The notes under the pieces: model-generated
Seen by the model: the letters and a program-made list of their open reading frames with translations, nothing else
What the model was told of the DNA's origin: nothing
Databases searched by the model: none
Program-made: the position numbers and the translations under genes
NCBI GenBank assembly: GCA_965117025.1
Contig: OZ220746.1
Span: 2,108,001 to 2,172,000 of the forward strand
Reading direction: 5' to 3'
From: VXPQ01 sp965117025
Lineage (GTDB): Bacteria; Bacteroidota; Rhodothermia; Rhodothermales; VXPQ01
DNA: 64,000 nucleotides
Part shown: positions 11,057 through 20,200 of the stretch, piece by piece
Layout of the letters: every line of letters starts with the position of its first letter
Position numbering within the stretch: the first letter of the stretch is position 1

Positions 11057-12103
11057 ATGCCAATACGAATTGCACTTCCTGCCATAGCTGTCGCACTCCT
11101 TGCTGTGATACCTGTCCAGGCACAGTACGAATGGACATCGTCCCGTCCTGACGGGCATGCGCCCATCGGGGTCATGGGTGATCACATCCACGAGCGCGAT
11201 GAATACATGCTGTCCTATCGCTTCATGCACATGAATATGGATGGCAACCGTACAGGCACGTCAGAGGTATCGACAAGCGATGTACACCGGGACTTCATGG
11301 TGGCTCCGCTGGATATGACGATGACGATGCATATGCTCGGCGTCATGTATGCGCCCTCGGACGCGATAACCGTCATGGGTGGGGCGAAATGGATCGGCAA
11401 GAACATGAACCATGTGACCCGCATGAACGCTGCTTTCGAGGCCACATCTTCCGGCCTGGGCGATGTGGGGTTGTCTGCCTTGGTCGGATTGAGGCGTGCC
11501 GGTGCTACACGCGTTCACCTCATGGCCGGCGTGTCGATTCCGGTGGGATCCATTGAAGAGACGGGCGTGAATCCGATGAGCGGGGGCGTTGCGGTTCAGA
11601 TGCCGTATCCGATGCAGTTGGGTTCGGGCACATGGGACATACTCCCAGGTGTTACGGTCCTTGGCATGCGTGAGCGGTTTTCATGGGGCTTGCAGGCCCG
11701 CGGCGCCATCCGCATGGGCGAGAACGATCGGGGCTACAGACAAGGAAATACGGTCGAAGGTACTGCATGGCTTGCCTTGAAAACCACGGAGTATCTCAGC
11801 GTATCGGCCCGTGTGCTGCTCCAGAACTGGGGAGACTATAGTCGTCACGATGCGGCCTACAGGAATCCGATGATGGTTCCGACGGTCCGCGAGGATCTGC
11901 GCGGCGGAGTGCGTATGGCTGTTCCGCTCGGCGTGAATATATACTTCAGGGATGGCGCGTTAAAGGGCCACAGGATCGCTGCCGAATGGAGTATGCCGGT
12001 CTATCAGGATCTGCACGGCCCGCAGCTCGATACGGACTGGATGTTCACCATAGGTTGGCAGAAGTCATTTACCCTTTTCAGGGACCGGGCGCATCACGAA
12101 TAA
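11057..12103 (+). CDS. Met/His-rich outer-membrane beta-barrel (MetA-pathway/'transporter'-like)
   Basis: 348 residues from ATG 11057, chosen because it opens a clean signal peptide (MPIRIALPAIAVALL, cleavage after VQAQ). The mature protein alternates short beta strands and ends in an aromatic-rich strand, as in outer-membrane barrels. It resembles proteins annotated as phenol-degradation MetA-type transporters. The first 130 residues are strikingly rich in Met and His, for example MHMNMDGN and MTMTMHMLG, with 14 Met after the signal peptide. This suggests metal, possibly copper, contact on the extracytoplasmic side. No metal-efflux gene is adjacent. Function is inferred only. Confidence 0.75.
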   Translation: MPIRIALPAIAVALLAVIPVQAQYEWTSSRPDGHAPIGVMGDHIHERDEYMLSYRFMHMNMDGNRTGTSEVSTSDVHRDFMVAPLDMTMTMHMLGVMYAPSDAITVMGGAKWIGKNMNHVTRMNAAFEATSSGLGDVGLSALVGLRRAGATRVHLMAGVSIPVGSIEETGVNPMSGGVAVQMPYPMQLGSGTWDILPGVTVLGMRERFSWGLQARGAIRMGENDRGYRQGNTVEGTAWLALKTTEYLSVSARVLLQNWGDYSRHDAAYRNPMMVPTVREDLRGGVRMAVPLGVNIYFRDGALKGHRIAAEWSMPVYQDLHGPQLDTDWMFTIGWQKSFTLFRDRAHHE

Positions 12104-12472
12104 TAAGGGTACTTCTGATTAAGTCCACTCCGATCCAGCACTTCACTTTCGCGAGTAAAGGACGTCATAATTCCTGGCAGTCTGGTGGGGCGCCGGGGGT
12201 CGCCCACAGATAGTTCAACTGTCCCCGCGCCAGCCTTCGCTCTGTTTTCGGTATGCGCCATTTCGGTCAATCAGGTGTCGCGGACCCCGTTGCCGCTACG
12301 GACCGAATGCTTTGCAACTCTGCCAAAATGTCATTCCTTGGGCTTCCGGTACGCTTTTCGTAGGTACTGACTGCACCACGATGCACGGGGCCCATACAAG
12401 GGGTGTTTTTTCCGGCTACAGGGCACGGTGCGCATCGGAACATGCATTTATCGATGAAAAACACGTATTCGA
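12104..12472. other. 369-base intergenic region upstream of clpB
   Basis: I looked here for a missing ClpB N-domain in all three plus frames and found none; the only open frame (12185-12370) has no Clp_N-like sequence. The region presumably carries the clpB promoter. The sequence around 12440-12472 is AT-richer and has an out-of-frame ATG at 12454. No clear terminator follows the barrel gene and no CIRCE-type inverted repeat is visible. Confidence 0.6.
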
Positions 12473-14659
12473 ATGAATCCCCAACAGGAAAGCAATGGGC
12501 ATCAGGCGCTGGAGCGCTTTGCCCGTGATCTGATCGAACTGGCAAGGAAGGGCGGCATCGACCCCGTGATCGGGCGCGACGAGGAAATTCGGCGCGTTCT
12601 GCAGATTCTTTCCCGCCGGACCAAGAACAATCCTGTGCTGGTCGGGGAACCCGGGGTCGGGAAAACGGCGATTGCGGAAGGACTGGCCATTCGCATCGTA
12701 CAGGGCGATGTGCCGGAAGGGCTCAAGGACAAGCGGTTGGTCGCGCTCGATATGGGCACGCTGATCGCGGGGGCCAAGTACCGCGGCGAATTCGAGGACC
12801 GGCTGAAAGCCGTGGTCAAGGAAATCACCGAATCGGATGGACAGGTCATTCTGTTCGTCGACGAGATTCATACGCTGGTAGGCGCAGGGGCTGCGGAAGG
12901 GGCCATGGATGCAGCGAACATTCTGAAACCCGCGCTCGCCCGTGGCGAACTGCGCGCCATCGGGGCAACCACCCTCGACGAGTATCGCAAACACTTCGAA
13001 AAAGACAAGGCATTGGAACGCCGCTTCCAGATGGTGCTGGTTGCGGAGCCGAACGTAGCCGATACCATTTCCATCCTGCGCGGCATCAAGGATCGTTACG
13101 AGGTGCATCACGGCGTCAGGATCCAGGATGGCGCCATCGTAGCGGCGGCCGAACTCAGTCACCGGTACATTGCCGATCGTTTTCTGCCGGACAAGGCCAT
13201 TGATCTGATCGATGAATCGGCGGCCCGGCTTCGGATCGAGATCGATTCCATGCCGGAGGACCTGGATCAGATGGAACGGCAGATCCGGCAACTGGAAATC
13301 GAACGAGAGGCCGTCAAGCGGGACGGAGCGCAGGGCAAGCCTGAGCGGATTGGCGAGCAGATCGCCAAGCTTGAGGAAGAGCGCAACGAATTCCGGGCGC
13401 GCTGGGAGCAGGAAAAGAACGTCATCCGGACGATTCGGGATACCCGGGAGGATATGGATCGGCTCCGTGTCCAGGCGGACAACCTCGAACGCGGCGGCGA
13501 GTACGGTCGCGTGGCGGAAATTCGTTATGGACAGATTCCGCAGGCCGAACAGAAAATCCGGGAAGCACAGGCCGAACTCGACGAAATCCAGGAGCGGGGC
13601 GCGCTGCTGAAGGAAGAAATAGGCCCGGAAGACATTGCAGAGATCGTGTCGCGGTGGACCGGCATTCCGGTGGCGAAGATGCTCGCCGGCGAAAGGGATA
13701 AGCTATTGCGGCTCGAAGAAATGCTGGAACGGCGCGTGGTCGGACAGCCCGAAGCGCTTCGGGTCGTTTCCGACGCGGTGCGCCGGGGACGAACCGGATT
13801 ACAGGAAGCGTCGCGCCCGATCGGGAGTTTTATTTTCCTGGGCTCCACCGGTACGGGCAAGACCGAACTTGCGAAAGCCCTCGCCGAGTTCCTGTTCAAC
13901 GACGAGCACGCCATGGTCCGCATCGATATGAGCGAATATCAGGAACGACACACGGTCAGCCGTCTTGTGGGCGCTCCTCCGGGTTATGTCGGGTATGAAG
14001 AGGGGGGACAGCTTACCGAAGCAGTGCGCCGCCGGCCGTATTCCGTGATCCTTCTCGATGAAATCGAGAAGGCGCACCCCGAAGTGTTCAATGTGTTGCT
14101 GCAGGTGCTCGATGACGGGCGTCTGACCGACAACAAGGGCCGCGTAGCCGATTTCCGGAATGCGATCGTCATCATGACGAGTAACATGGGCTCCGAGATC
14201 ATACAGGAACGGATCGCAGCCATTGAGACGTTCGATGACAAGGCGCTCGCGACCATGAAGGAGGACATGAGAATCCTTCTCAGGCAACGGCTCCGGCCGG
14301 AATTCCTTAACCGGATCGACGAAATCGTTCTGTTTCGTCCTCTTGGCCCAGAACAGATACGCCGTATCGTGGATATACAGTACGCCCGGATCGAGGCGCT
14401 TGCCCGGCAAAACCAGAATCTTTCCCTCGCGCTGTCCGACGCTGCGCGGGATCGGCTGGCCGAACAGGGCTATGATCCGACGTTCGGGGCGCGTCCGCTG
14501 AAGCGTGTGCTGCAACAGGAAATTTCCAATAAGCTCGCAGAAGAAATTCTGGCCGGGCGCATTGCGGACGGAGATCATGTGCGCATTGACATGGCCTCCG
14601 ACACGGAGGGATTGACTTTCGAAACCGTTGGTCGCGCTACGGCTGAACAGGTTATTTAA
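12473..14659 (+). CDS. clpB: ClpB-type AAA+ disaggregase lacking the N-terminal domain
   Basis: 728 residues; ClpB is usually about 860. Domain order: D1 AAA+ module with Walker A GEPGVGKT near residue 59 and Walker B ILFVDEIHTL; a full coiled-coil middle domain from about 255 to 390; D2 module with Walker A GSTGTGKT near 456 and Walker B VILLDEIEKAH; then the D2 small domain with GARPLKRVLQQEI. The middle domain makes this ClpB rather than ClpA or ClpC. The protein begins at the linker ALERFARDLIELA just before D1, so the roughly 145-residue Clp_N substrate domain is absent. No frameshifted remnant is seen upstream. The last codons run into a tandem repeat. Confidence 0.94.
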   Translation: MNPQQESNGHQALERFARDLIELARKGGIDPVIGRDEEIRRVLQILSRRTKNNPVLVGEPGVGKTAIAEGLAIRIVQGDVPEGLKDKRLVALDMGTLIAGAKYRGEFEDRLKAVVKEITESDGQVILFVDEIHTLVGAGAAEGAMDAANILKPALARGELRAIGATTLDEYRKHFEKDKALERRFQMVLVAEPNVADTISILRGIKDRYEVHHGVRIQDGAIVAAAELSHRYIADRFLPDKAIDLIDESAARLRIEIDSMPEDLDQMERQIRQLEIEREAVKRDGAQGKPERIGEQIAKLEEERNEFRARWEQEKNVIRTIRDTREDMDRLRVQADNLERGGEYGRVAEIRYGQIPQAEQKIREAQAELDEIQERGALLKEEIGPEDIAEIVSRWTGIPVAKMLAGERDKLLRLEEMLERRVVGQPEALRVVSDAVRRGRTGLQEASRPIGSFIFLGSTGTGKTELAKALAEFLFNDEHAMVRIDMSEYQERHTVSRLVGAPPGYVGYEEGGQLTEAVRRRPYSVILLDEIEKAHPEVFNVLLQVLDDGRLTDNKGRVADFRNAIVIMTSNMGSEIIQERIAAIETFDDKALATMKEDMRILLRQRLRPEFLNRIDEIVLFRPLGPEQIRRIVDIQYARIEALARQNQNLSLALSDAARDRLAEQGYDPTFGARPLKRVLQQEISNKLAEEILAGRIADGDHVRIDMASDTEGLTFETVGRATAEQVI

Positions 14660-14732
14660 AGGGTCGGCCGCGTTGCGCCCGAACAGGTTCTTTTAAATTG
14701 TCAGCCGCTCTGCGGCCGAACAGGGTGTCGGC
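14630..14732 (+). repeat. three imperfect 31-37 bp tandem repeats at the clpB 3' end
   Basis: Three tandem units each carry a G/C-rich inverted block followed by GAACAGG: 14630-14660 (inside the last clpB codons, ending GAACAGGTTATTTAAA), 14661-14697 (GAACAGGTTCTTTTAAA) and 14698-14732 (GAACAGGGTGTCGGC). The third contains the perfect hairpin GCCGC-TCT-GCGGC at 14704-14716. Units one and two end in a TTTAAA or TTTTAAA run, so the array could act as a leaky terminator or RNA-processing site before the GNAT gene. Confidence 0.7.
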
Positions 14733-14748
14733 ATAGCCTTATACTGCC

Positions 14749-15267
14749 ATGCATGAAACTACTCCCAGGAGGCCCCCTCCGGGCTTTACCATCCGGCCCG
14801 CGAATCAGGACGATGTGCCGCTCATCCATGCCTTCATCCTGGGGCTGGCCAGATTCGAGCGGCTTGAGCACGAATGCCTGGCCACGGAAGAAGCGCTTCA
14901 GGACACCTTGTTCGGCCCCCGTGCGTATGCCGAAGTGCTTATCGGTGAATTCGAGGGCGCCCCGGTGGGCTTTGCGCTTTTCTTCCACAATTATTCCACC
15001 TTTCTGGCGAAGCCCGGTATCTATCTGGAAGATATCTATGTAGATCCAGCCTGGCGCGGCCGGGGCTTCGGCACGGCATTTCTCACGCAGGTGGCCGATC
15101 TGGCAGTCGCCCGGGGATGCGGACGTCTTGAATGGTCCGTCCTGGACTGGAACGAGAACGCCATCCGGTTTTATGAGCGGCACGGCGCCGTATTGATGAG
15201 CGAATGGACGACCATGCGTGTAACGGGAGAAGCGCTCACTGCCCTGTCCGGCGGCACGGATGCCTGA
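14749..15267 (+). CDS. GNAT family N-acetyltransferase (diamine-acetyltransferase-like)
   Basis: 172 residues. The acetyl-CoA motif A appears as DIYVDPAWRGRGFGTAFL (R-G-R-G-F-G, near residue 100). FTIRPANQDDVPLI opens the fold and DWNENAIRFYERHGA is motif B. The spacing and EDIYVDPAWRGRG...VLDWNENAI pattern resemble spermidine/spermine or thialysine acetyltransferases, so a small amine is a reasonable substrate guess. It begins 17 bases after the clpB 3' tandem repeat. No operon partner is certain. Confidence 0.88.
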   Translation: MHETTPRRPPPGFTIRPANQDDVPLIHAFILGLARFERLEHECLATEEALQDTLFGPRAYAEVLIGEFEGAPVGFALFFHNYSTFLAKPGIYLEDIYVDPAWRGRGFGTAFLTQVADLAVARGCGRLEWSVLDWNENAIRFYERHGAVLMSEWTTMRVTGEALTALSGGTDA

Positions 15268-15412
15268 CATGTGCAGGGCGTTACAGATGCGCGATGCATG
15301 CGTAAGGCGCATTTCCGCATACGCGACATCTACCTTTCTTTTGCTGCATAAAAAATTCGTATATATTACCTTCCTTAATTAGAATAGCCCTGCCCACAGA
15401 TTCCAAAAAGCA

Positions 15413-16762
15413 ATGAACCCCAGAAATCGACGCGACTTTCTTAAAACCAGTGCGCTCCTTGCCGGAGGGCTTGCTATGCCCAGCATTGTTCCGGCATCTG
15501 CCCTCGGACGCGCCGGCCGCCCGGCTCCCAGCGATCGCATTACGCTTGGATTCATCGGTACGGGCAATATGGGCACCGGGCATCTGAGACAATTCCTCGA
15601 GAAAGAACAGGTACAGATTGCGGGGGTCTGCGACGTGAACCGGGCGAGCTACGGGTACTGGAACGGCGGCTATGCGGGCAGGGAACCCGCACAGCAACTG
15701 GTGAATTTTTCCCACAGCAAGCAGATACGCTCCGGGAAATACTCTTCCTGTGAGGGGTACGAAGATTTTCGCGAGTTGCTGGCTCGCGACGATATCGATG
15801 CGGTCGTGATTTCCACGCCGGATCACTGGCACGCCATTCCGGTTATCGCGGCCGCCCGCGCCGGCAAGCACATTTACGGAGAGAAACCGCTCTCGCTTAC
15901 CGTCAAGGAAGGACGGGCCATGAGCGATGCCGTAAAGGAGGCAGGGGTTGTGTTCCAGACCGGCAGCCAACAGCGCTCCAGCGAGCGTTTCCGTCATGCC
16001 TGCGAGCTCGTGCTGAACGGCCGGATCGGCACATTACGCACGGTGCGATGTGGCCTGCCGCCCGGGCAGCCGGACTTCGGCCAAACCGGTGACCGGAAAG
16101 AGCCCGAGCCGGTACCCGAAGGCTTCAACTATGATTTGTGGCTTGGCCCCGCTTCGGAAGCGGAATACAGTCCTGCCCGGTGTCACGTCAATTTCCGCTG
16201 GATTCTTGATTACTCCGGCGGGCAGGTGACGGACTGGGGCGGGCATCATCCCGACATCGCGCAGTGGGGTATGGGAACGGCCCGGACCGGCCCGATAGCC
16301 ATCCGCAATGCCAGGGGGACCTTTCCGGAGAACGATTTGTGGAATACCGCCACAGACTTTTACTTCGAGGCCGAATACGCCAATGGGGTGACCATGATCA
16401 TCACCAGTGACGAGGAAAGAGGTGTTCGTTTCGAAGGAGACGACGGATGGATATTCGTGTCTCGCGGGCGCCACGAGGTGTCCGATCCGGCCATCTGGAG
16501 CACCATACTGAGCGATCAGGATACCCGCCTTTATCATAGCGACGATCATCGCCAGGACTTCATCGATAGCATGATCACCGGCACCGAACCGATCGCGCCG
16601 ATCGAGGAGGCGCACCGCTCGATTACCATTGCCCACCTCGGCAATATCGCCATGCAGTTGGGCCGCGATCTGAGATGGGATCCCGATCGGGAAGTGGTGC
16701 TTGACGACGCCTCGGCCAACGAGATGCTCGGACGGCCCATGCGCGAGCCCTGGACCCTCTGA
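15413..16762 (+). CDS. Gfo/Idh/MocA family oxidoreductase with twin-arginine signal
   Basis: 449 residues. The N-terminus RNRRDFLKTSALLAGG is a twin-arginine export signal, so the folded NAD(P)-containing enzyme is predicted to work in the periplasm. The Rossmann motif GFIGTGNMGTGHL lies near residue 46 and the EKP signature HIYGEKPLSLTVKEG near 155. DHWHAIP and the C-terminal GDDGWIFVSRG are typical of the bacteroidete exported subfamily. These enzymes oxidise or epimerise sugars or act as glycoside-modifying enzymes; the substrate is unknown. The AT-rich 145-base gap upstream (15330-15385 especially) is the probable promoter. A second exported homologue lies at 27432-28748. Confidence 0.92.
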   Translation: MNPRNRRDFLKTSALLAGGLAMPSIVPASALGRAGRPAPSDRITLGFIGTGNMGTGHLRQFLEKEQVQIAGVCDVNRASYGYWNGGYAGREPAQQLVNFSHSKQIRSGKYSSCEGYEDFRELLARDDIDAVVISTPDHWHAIPVIAAARAGKHIYGEKPLSLTVKEGRAMSDAVKEAGVVFQTGSQQRSSERFRHACELVLNGRIGTLRTVRCGLPPGQPDFGQTGDRKEPEPVPEGFNYDLWLGPASEAEYSPARCHVNFRWILDYSGGQVTDWGGHHPDIAQWGMGTARTGPIAIRNARGTFPENDLWNTATDFYFEAEYANGVTMIITSDEERGVRFEGDDGWIFVSRGRHEVSDPAIWSTILSDQDTRLYHSDDHRQDFIDSMITGTEPIAPIEEAHRSITIAHLGNIAMQLGRDLRWDPDREVVLDDASANEMLGRPMREPWTL

Positions 16763-16777
16763 TGTGCTAAAAAGAAA

Positions 16778-16827
16778 GAGGAGGGCCAGGCACGTTGGGG
16801 CTCCAGTCCGTATGCAAGGCCCTCCTC
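16778..16827. terminator. possible hairpin after the TAT oxidoreductase gene
   Basis: Perfect 10-bp arms at 16778-16787 and 16818-16827, 15 bases past the stop. The loop is long (30 bases) and no T-run follows on the plus strand. On the minus strand the arm is followed by TTTCTTTTT, but no minus-strand gene ends here. It may stabilise the mRNA 3' end rather than terminate. Confidence 0.35.
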
Positions 16828-17175
16828 CGTGGCACACACCATCGGCGGAGGTAGGACCGAAGGGTGTGTTTGCGCGCACAGCCGCCCATGTATTCGTCAG
16901 CGGGCTACGTGCATCGTTTCATTTCAAGCAAATTCCCTGCCATATACATTTCCTTACGGGAGATCGTTGTGCAGGTTACGTTGCGCCCGCCCTGTTTTCA
17001 GCGAGCGCCATTGCGTCCGGACGCATGTGATCCCGGAGATGACGGCCCGGGCCGTATCTGGCGTACACCTTGCGCAATAACGGATTATAAGACAATTTAT
17101 TCCGGGCATTTCCTTTTTTTCAACCGGAGCAGGTTATTTTTGCACAATCGTGCGTAAAAGGGATACAGCACTTGC

Positions 17176-17200
17176 AAAACGGTTTTAGAACCGTTTTATT
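17176..17200 (+). terminator. terminator-like hairpin upstream of smc
   Basis: Perfect 9-bp stem AAAACGGTT-TTAG-AACCGTTTT followed by ATT. The stem is AT-rich, so a weak intrinsic terminator or an operator is possible. It lies 96 bases before the smc ATG and isolates smc from upstream transcription if it functions. Confidence 0.4.
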
Positions 17201-17295
17201 GTTCGATGGATGTGCTGGTGACATGACGCAGGCTGTACTGCGCTCCTGCCCAAGCTCTTTTTTTCTGATCCGTCTTTGCATATTGCGCGGCTGAT

Positions 17296-20200
17296 ATGTA
17301 TCTGAGCAAACTCGAATTGCATGGTTTCAAAAGCTTCGCGGATCGTACCGTGCTGCATTTTGATGCGGGTATTACGGCCATCGTAGGTCCTAACGGATGT
17401 GGCAAGTCGAATATTGTGGACGCCGTGCGTTGGGTGATTGGCGAGCAGCGAACCCGCATTCTGCGTTCCGACAAGATGGAGAATGTGATTTTCAACGGTG
17501 CGTCGAAACGCAAGCCGTTGGGCATGTCCGAAGTGCTTCTGACGATCGAAAACAACCGGGATATTCTTCCTGCCCGATACGATGAGGTGCAACTGGGGCG
17601 CCGTCTCTACCGATCCGGCGATTCCGAGTATGCCATGAACGGCGTAACATGTCGTCTTCGGGACATTATGGATCTTTTCATGGACACCGGTATGGGCGCT
17701 GGTGCATATTCGGTCATAGAGCTCAAGATGATCGATGAGATTCTGTCCGAAAATGCCGATGACCGGCGGCGTCTGTTCGAAGAAGCCGCCGGCATCACGA
17801 AATACAAGGTGCGGCGGCGCCAAACGCTCGGAAGACTGGACGCGACCCGGAACGACCTCGAGCGGATTCGGGACCTTACGGACGAAATAGCCAAACAGGT
17901 TCGGAGTCTCAAGCGGCAGGCCGGACAGGCGGAGCGCTACAAGAAGGCCCGGAACCGCCTGCGTGAGATTGAGCTGGCGCTCGCCAGCATCGAATATGCG
18001 CGCCTTGCCGAAGAACAGAGCAGGCTCCATAACGAAACGACGGGCTTGAACGAGCAAACGACGCATGCAACCAAACAGGAAACCGACCAGACGGATGCAC
18101 TGAATGCGCTCCGGGAGAAGTTGCTTGCCTGTGAAAAGCGCCTTGGCGCAGCACGCGACAACCTGTATGCACACATCGACAAACGGCGCGAACTGGAAAC
18201 GGAGCGACGTCTTTTGGAAGGGCAGTTGGAGTCTGCACACGGCGAACGGCAACGTATGCAGGAAGAGCAGGAAACCGCTGCAATGCGCCGTGTGGACATG
18301 ACGCAGGAGATTGCAGAGGTGGAGAAGGCATTGAAGGAAGCCGAACCTGCCTTGCATGAGGCGGAGAAACGGCTCGCTGCTGCGGAGCGTGAGCGTGACG
18401 CGCACCGTGCCGCCAGCGAGGAAAAACAACAGGCATTGCTGCATCTTCGCGCAGAAGAACGTGCGCACGAAGAACAACATGCTTCGCAACGCGGCCAACT
18501 CGACAAAATCGTTGGCCAGCGGGACCTGGTGCAAAAGAATATGGCGGATGCGGAAACGGCAAGGCGTGAAGCGGAGGAATCGCTTGCCGAACTGCGTACG
18601 CTGGCAGCCGATACGGAAACATTGAAGTCCGGTGCAGCGGCTGCTGTTGACCAGGCCCGGCTTGCTTTTGAACAGGCCGCAAGGGACGAGGCGCATATCC
18701 GGGAATGTCTTGACAAAGCACTCGACCGGTTGCATCAACTCGAACGTGAGCGGGAAGCGCTTGAAGCATCAGCCCGATTGCTGGAGAGCATGCTCACCTC
18801 ATACGAGGACTGCTCAGGGGCCGTACAGTATCTGGCCGCCTCGGAATGGTCGAACGGAAACCTGACCACAGTGGCCGACCTGTTTGCATGCAAGGATGCG
18901 GATCGCGTTGCGCTCGCCGCCGCACTTGGTCCCTTCGCCGGATGCATTGTGGTGGATTCCGACCGCGAAGCCCGGGCGGCTATCGAACAATTGCGCCGCA
19001 ACGGCCAGGGCCGGGCCACGTTCATTGTTCTGGACCGGATACCGGATACGGTGGCATCGGAAAGCTATCGTCCCGAGCAGGCTGGATCGCTTGAGGACTG
19101 CATACGCATTGCTGACCGTCAAGGCGATTCCGCCAGGTACGCCCGTCTTGTTCGTCTTCTGTTGCACGATGCATACGTCGTCGATACGCTCGACGAGGCG
19201 GAACAACTTGCTTCCCGGGCCGCCCGTGGCGTGCGGTTCTTTGCGCGCACCGGCGAATGGGTCGATGCGCAAGGGACTCTGCATGCAGGCAGCAAGGAAG
19301 AAGGCGATGCGTTGGCGTCGGGACGTCTCGAACGCCGGGAACAACTGGAAACCGCGCGCTACCGTTTGCAGACAATTCAAAGCGATATCGCGGTCGCAGA
19401 AGAAACCATCGGCAAGCACCGCACCGGGATGGCTGCCGTTTCCTGTGAAGCATGTCGCCAACGACTTGCCGAGGCCGAGCGGGGCCTTGCGAAGGCGGAG
19501 CGGGAAGCCGTGCAGGCCGTATTCAATCTGGAAGCGGCTGAACACCGTCGGCAAGCGCTTGCGAACAAATTCGAAGAGGCGAAGACATTTCTCGAAGAGA
19601 CAGGTCGCGAGAGCAAACGTCTCAGCGAGGATCTTGCACAAGCTGCGGGGAACCTGAACGCAGTCCGATCCCGGCTTGCCGAAGCGGAAACGGCATTCCA
19701 GGCTGTGGAAACCGAAAGCCGTGCGGCAGCAGGGATATACAACGACGCAAGTCTGGATGCCCTTAAGGCGCGCAACCGGTACGATAACTTGCAGCGAGAC
19801 CTTGATCGCGCACGGGGGCGTCTTCAGGACCTGCATGACCGTACGAAAGCACGCGCCCTCCGCATCGATGAACTGGATCGGAAAATGCAACAGGCCAGCG
19901 GTCGGTTGGAAAAACTGGCGACCGAATGGCCCGGTATGGAAGAACACGGAGCCGTACTGCAGGAGGCGGTGGATCGTTCGGAGGGCGATCTGCAAGCCGT
20001 CCGGAATGACATGGCGATCCTCGAGGGCGCCTTGCAGGGGTTAAGGGATCGCCGCGAGCAATTGGTGCAGCAGGAGCACAAGCGTGAACTGCGTCTCACC
20101 GAAATCCGCACCCGCACGGATGCGCTGGTCGAGCAGGTTGCCGGAGATTTTGCCGTGTCGCTTCCGGAAGCAGTGGCGGAGGCGTCTATCCAGGCGCCGG

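Larger units (their letters stand above)
16763..17295. other. 533-base intergenic region between the oxidoreductase gene and smc
   Basis: No convincing gene. It opens with a perfect 10-bp inverted repeat, GAGGAGGGCC (16778-16787) and GGCCCTCCTC (16818-16827), with a 30-base loop, just after the upstream stop codon. It is followed by about 350 bases of unremarkable sequence, then an AT-rich stretch (17080-17160) and the hairpin at 17176-17197. The smc promoter is probably in the last 130 bases. Short open frames here lack coding character. Confidence 0.6.

Noticed and set aside
12104..12472. Possible frameshifted ClpB N-domain
   Set aside because: I read all three plus frames. None contains Clp_N-like sequence, so absence of the domain looks genuine, not a frameshift.
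17185..18738. 517-codon minus-strand open frame opposite smc
   Set aside because: Covered by smc, whose head motifs and coiled coils are intact. The antisense frame has no recognisable domain.
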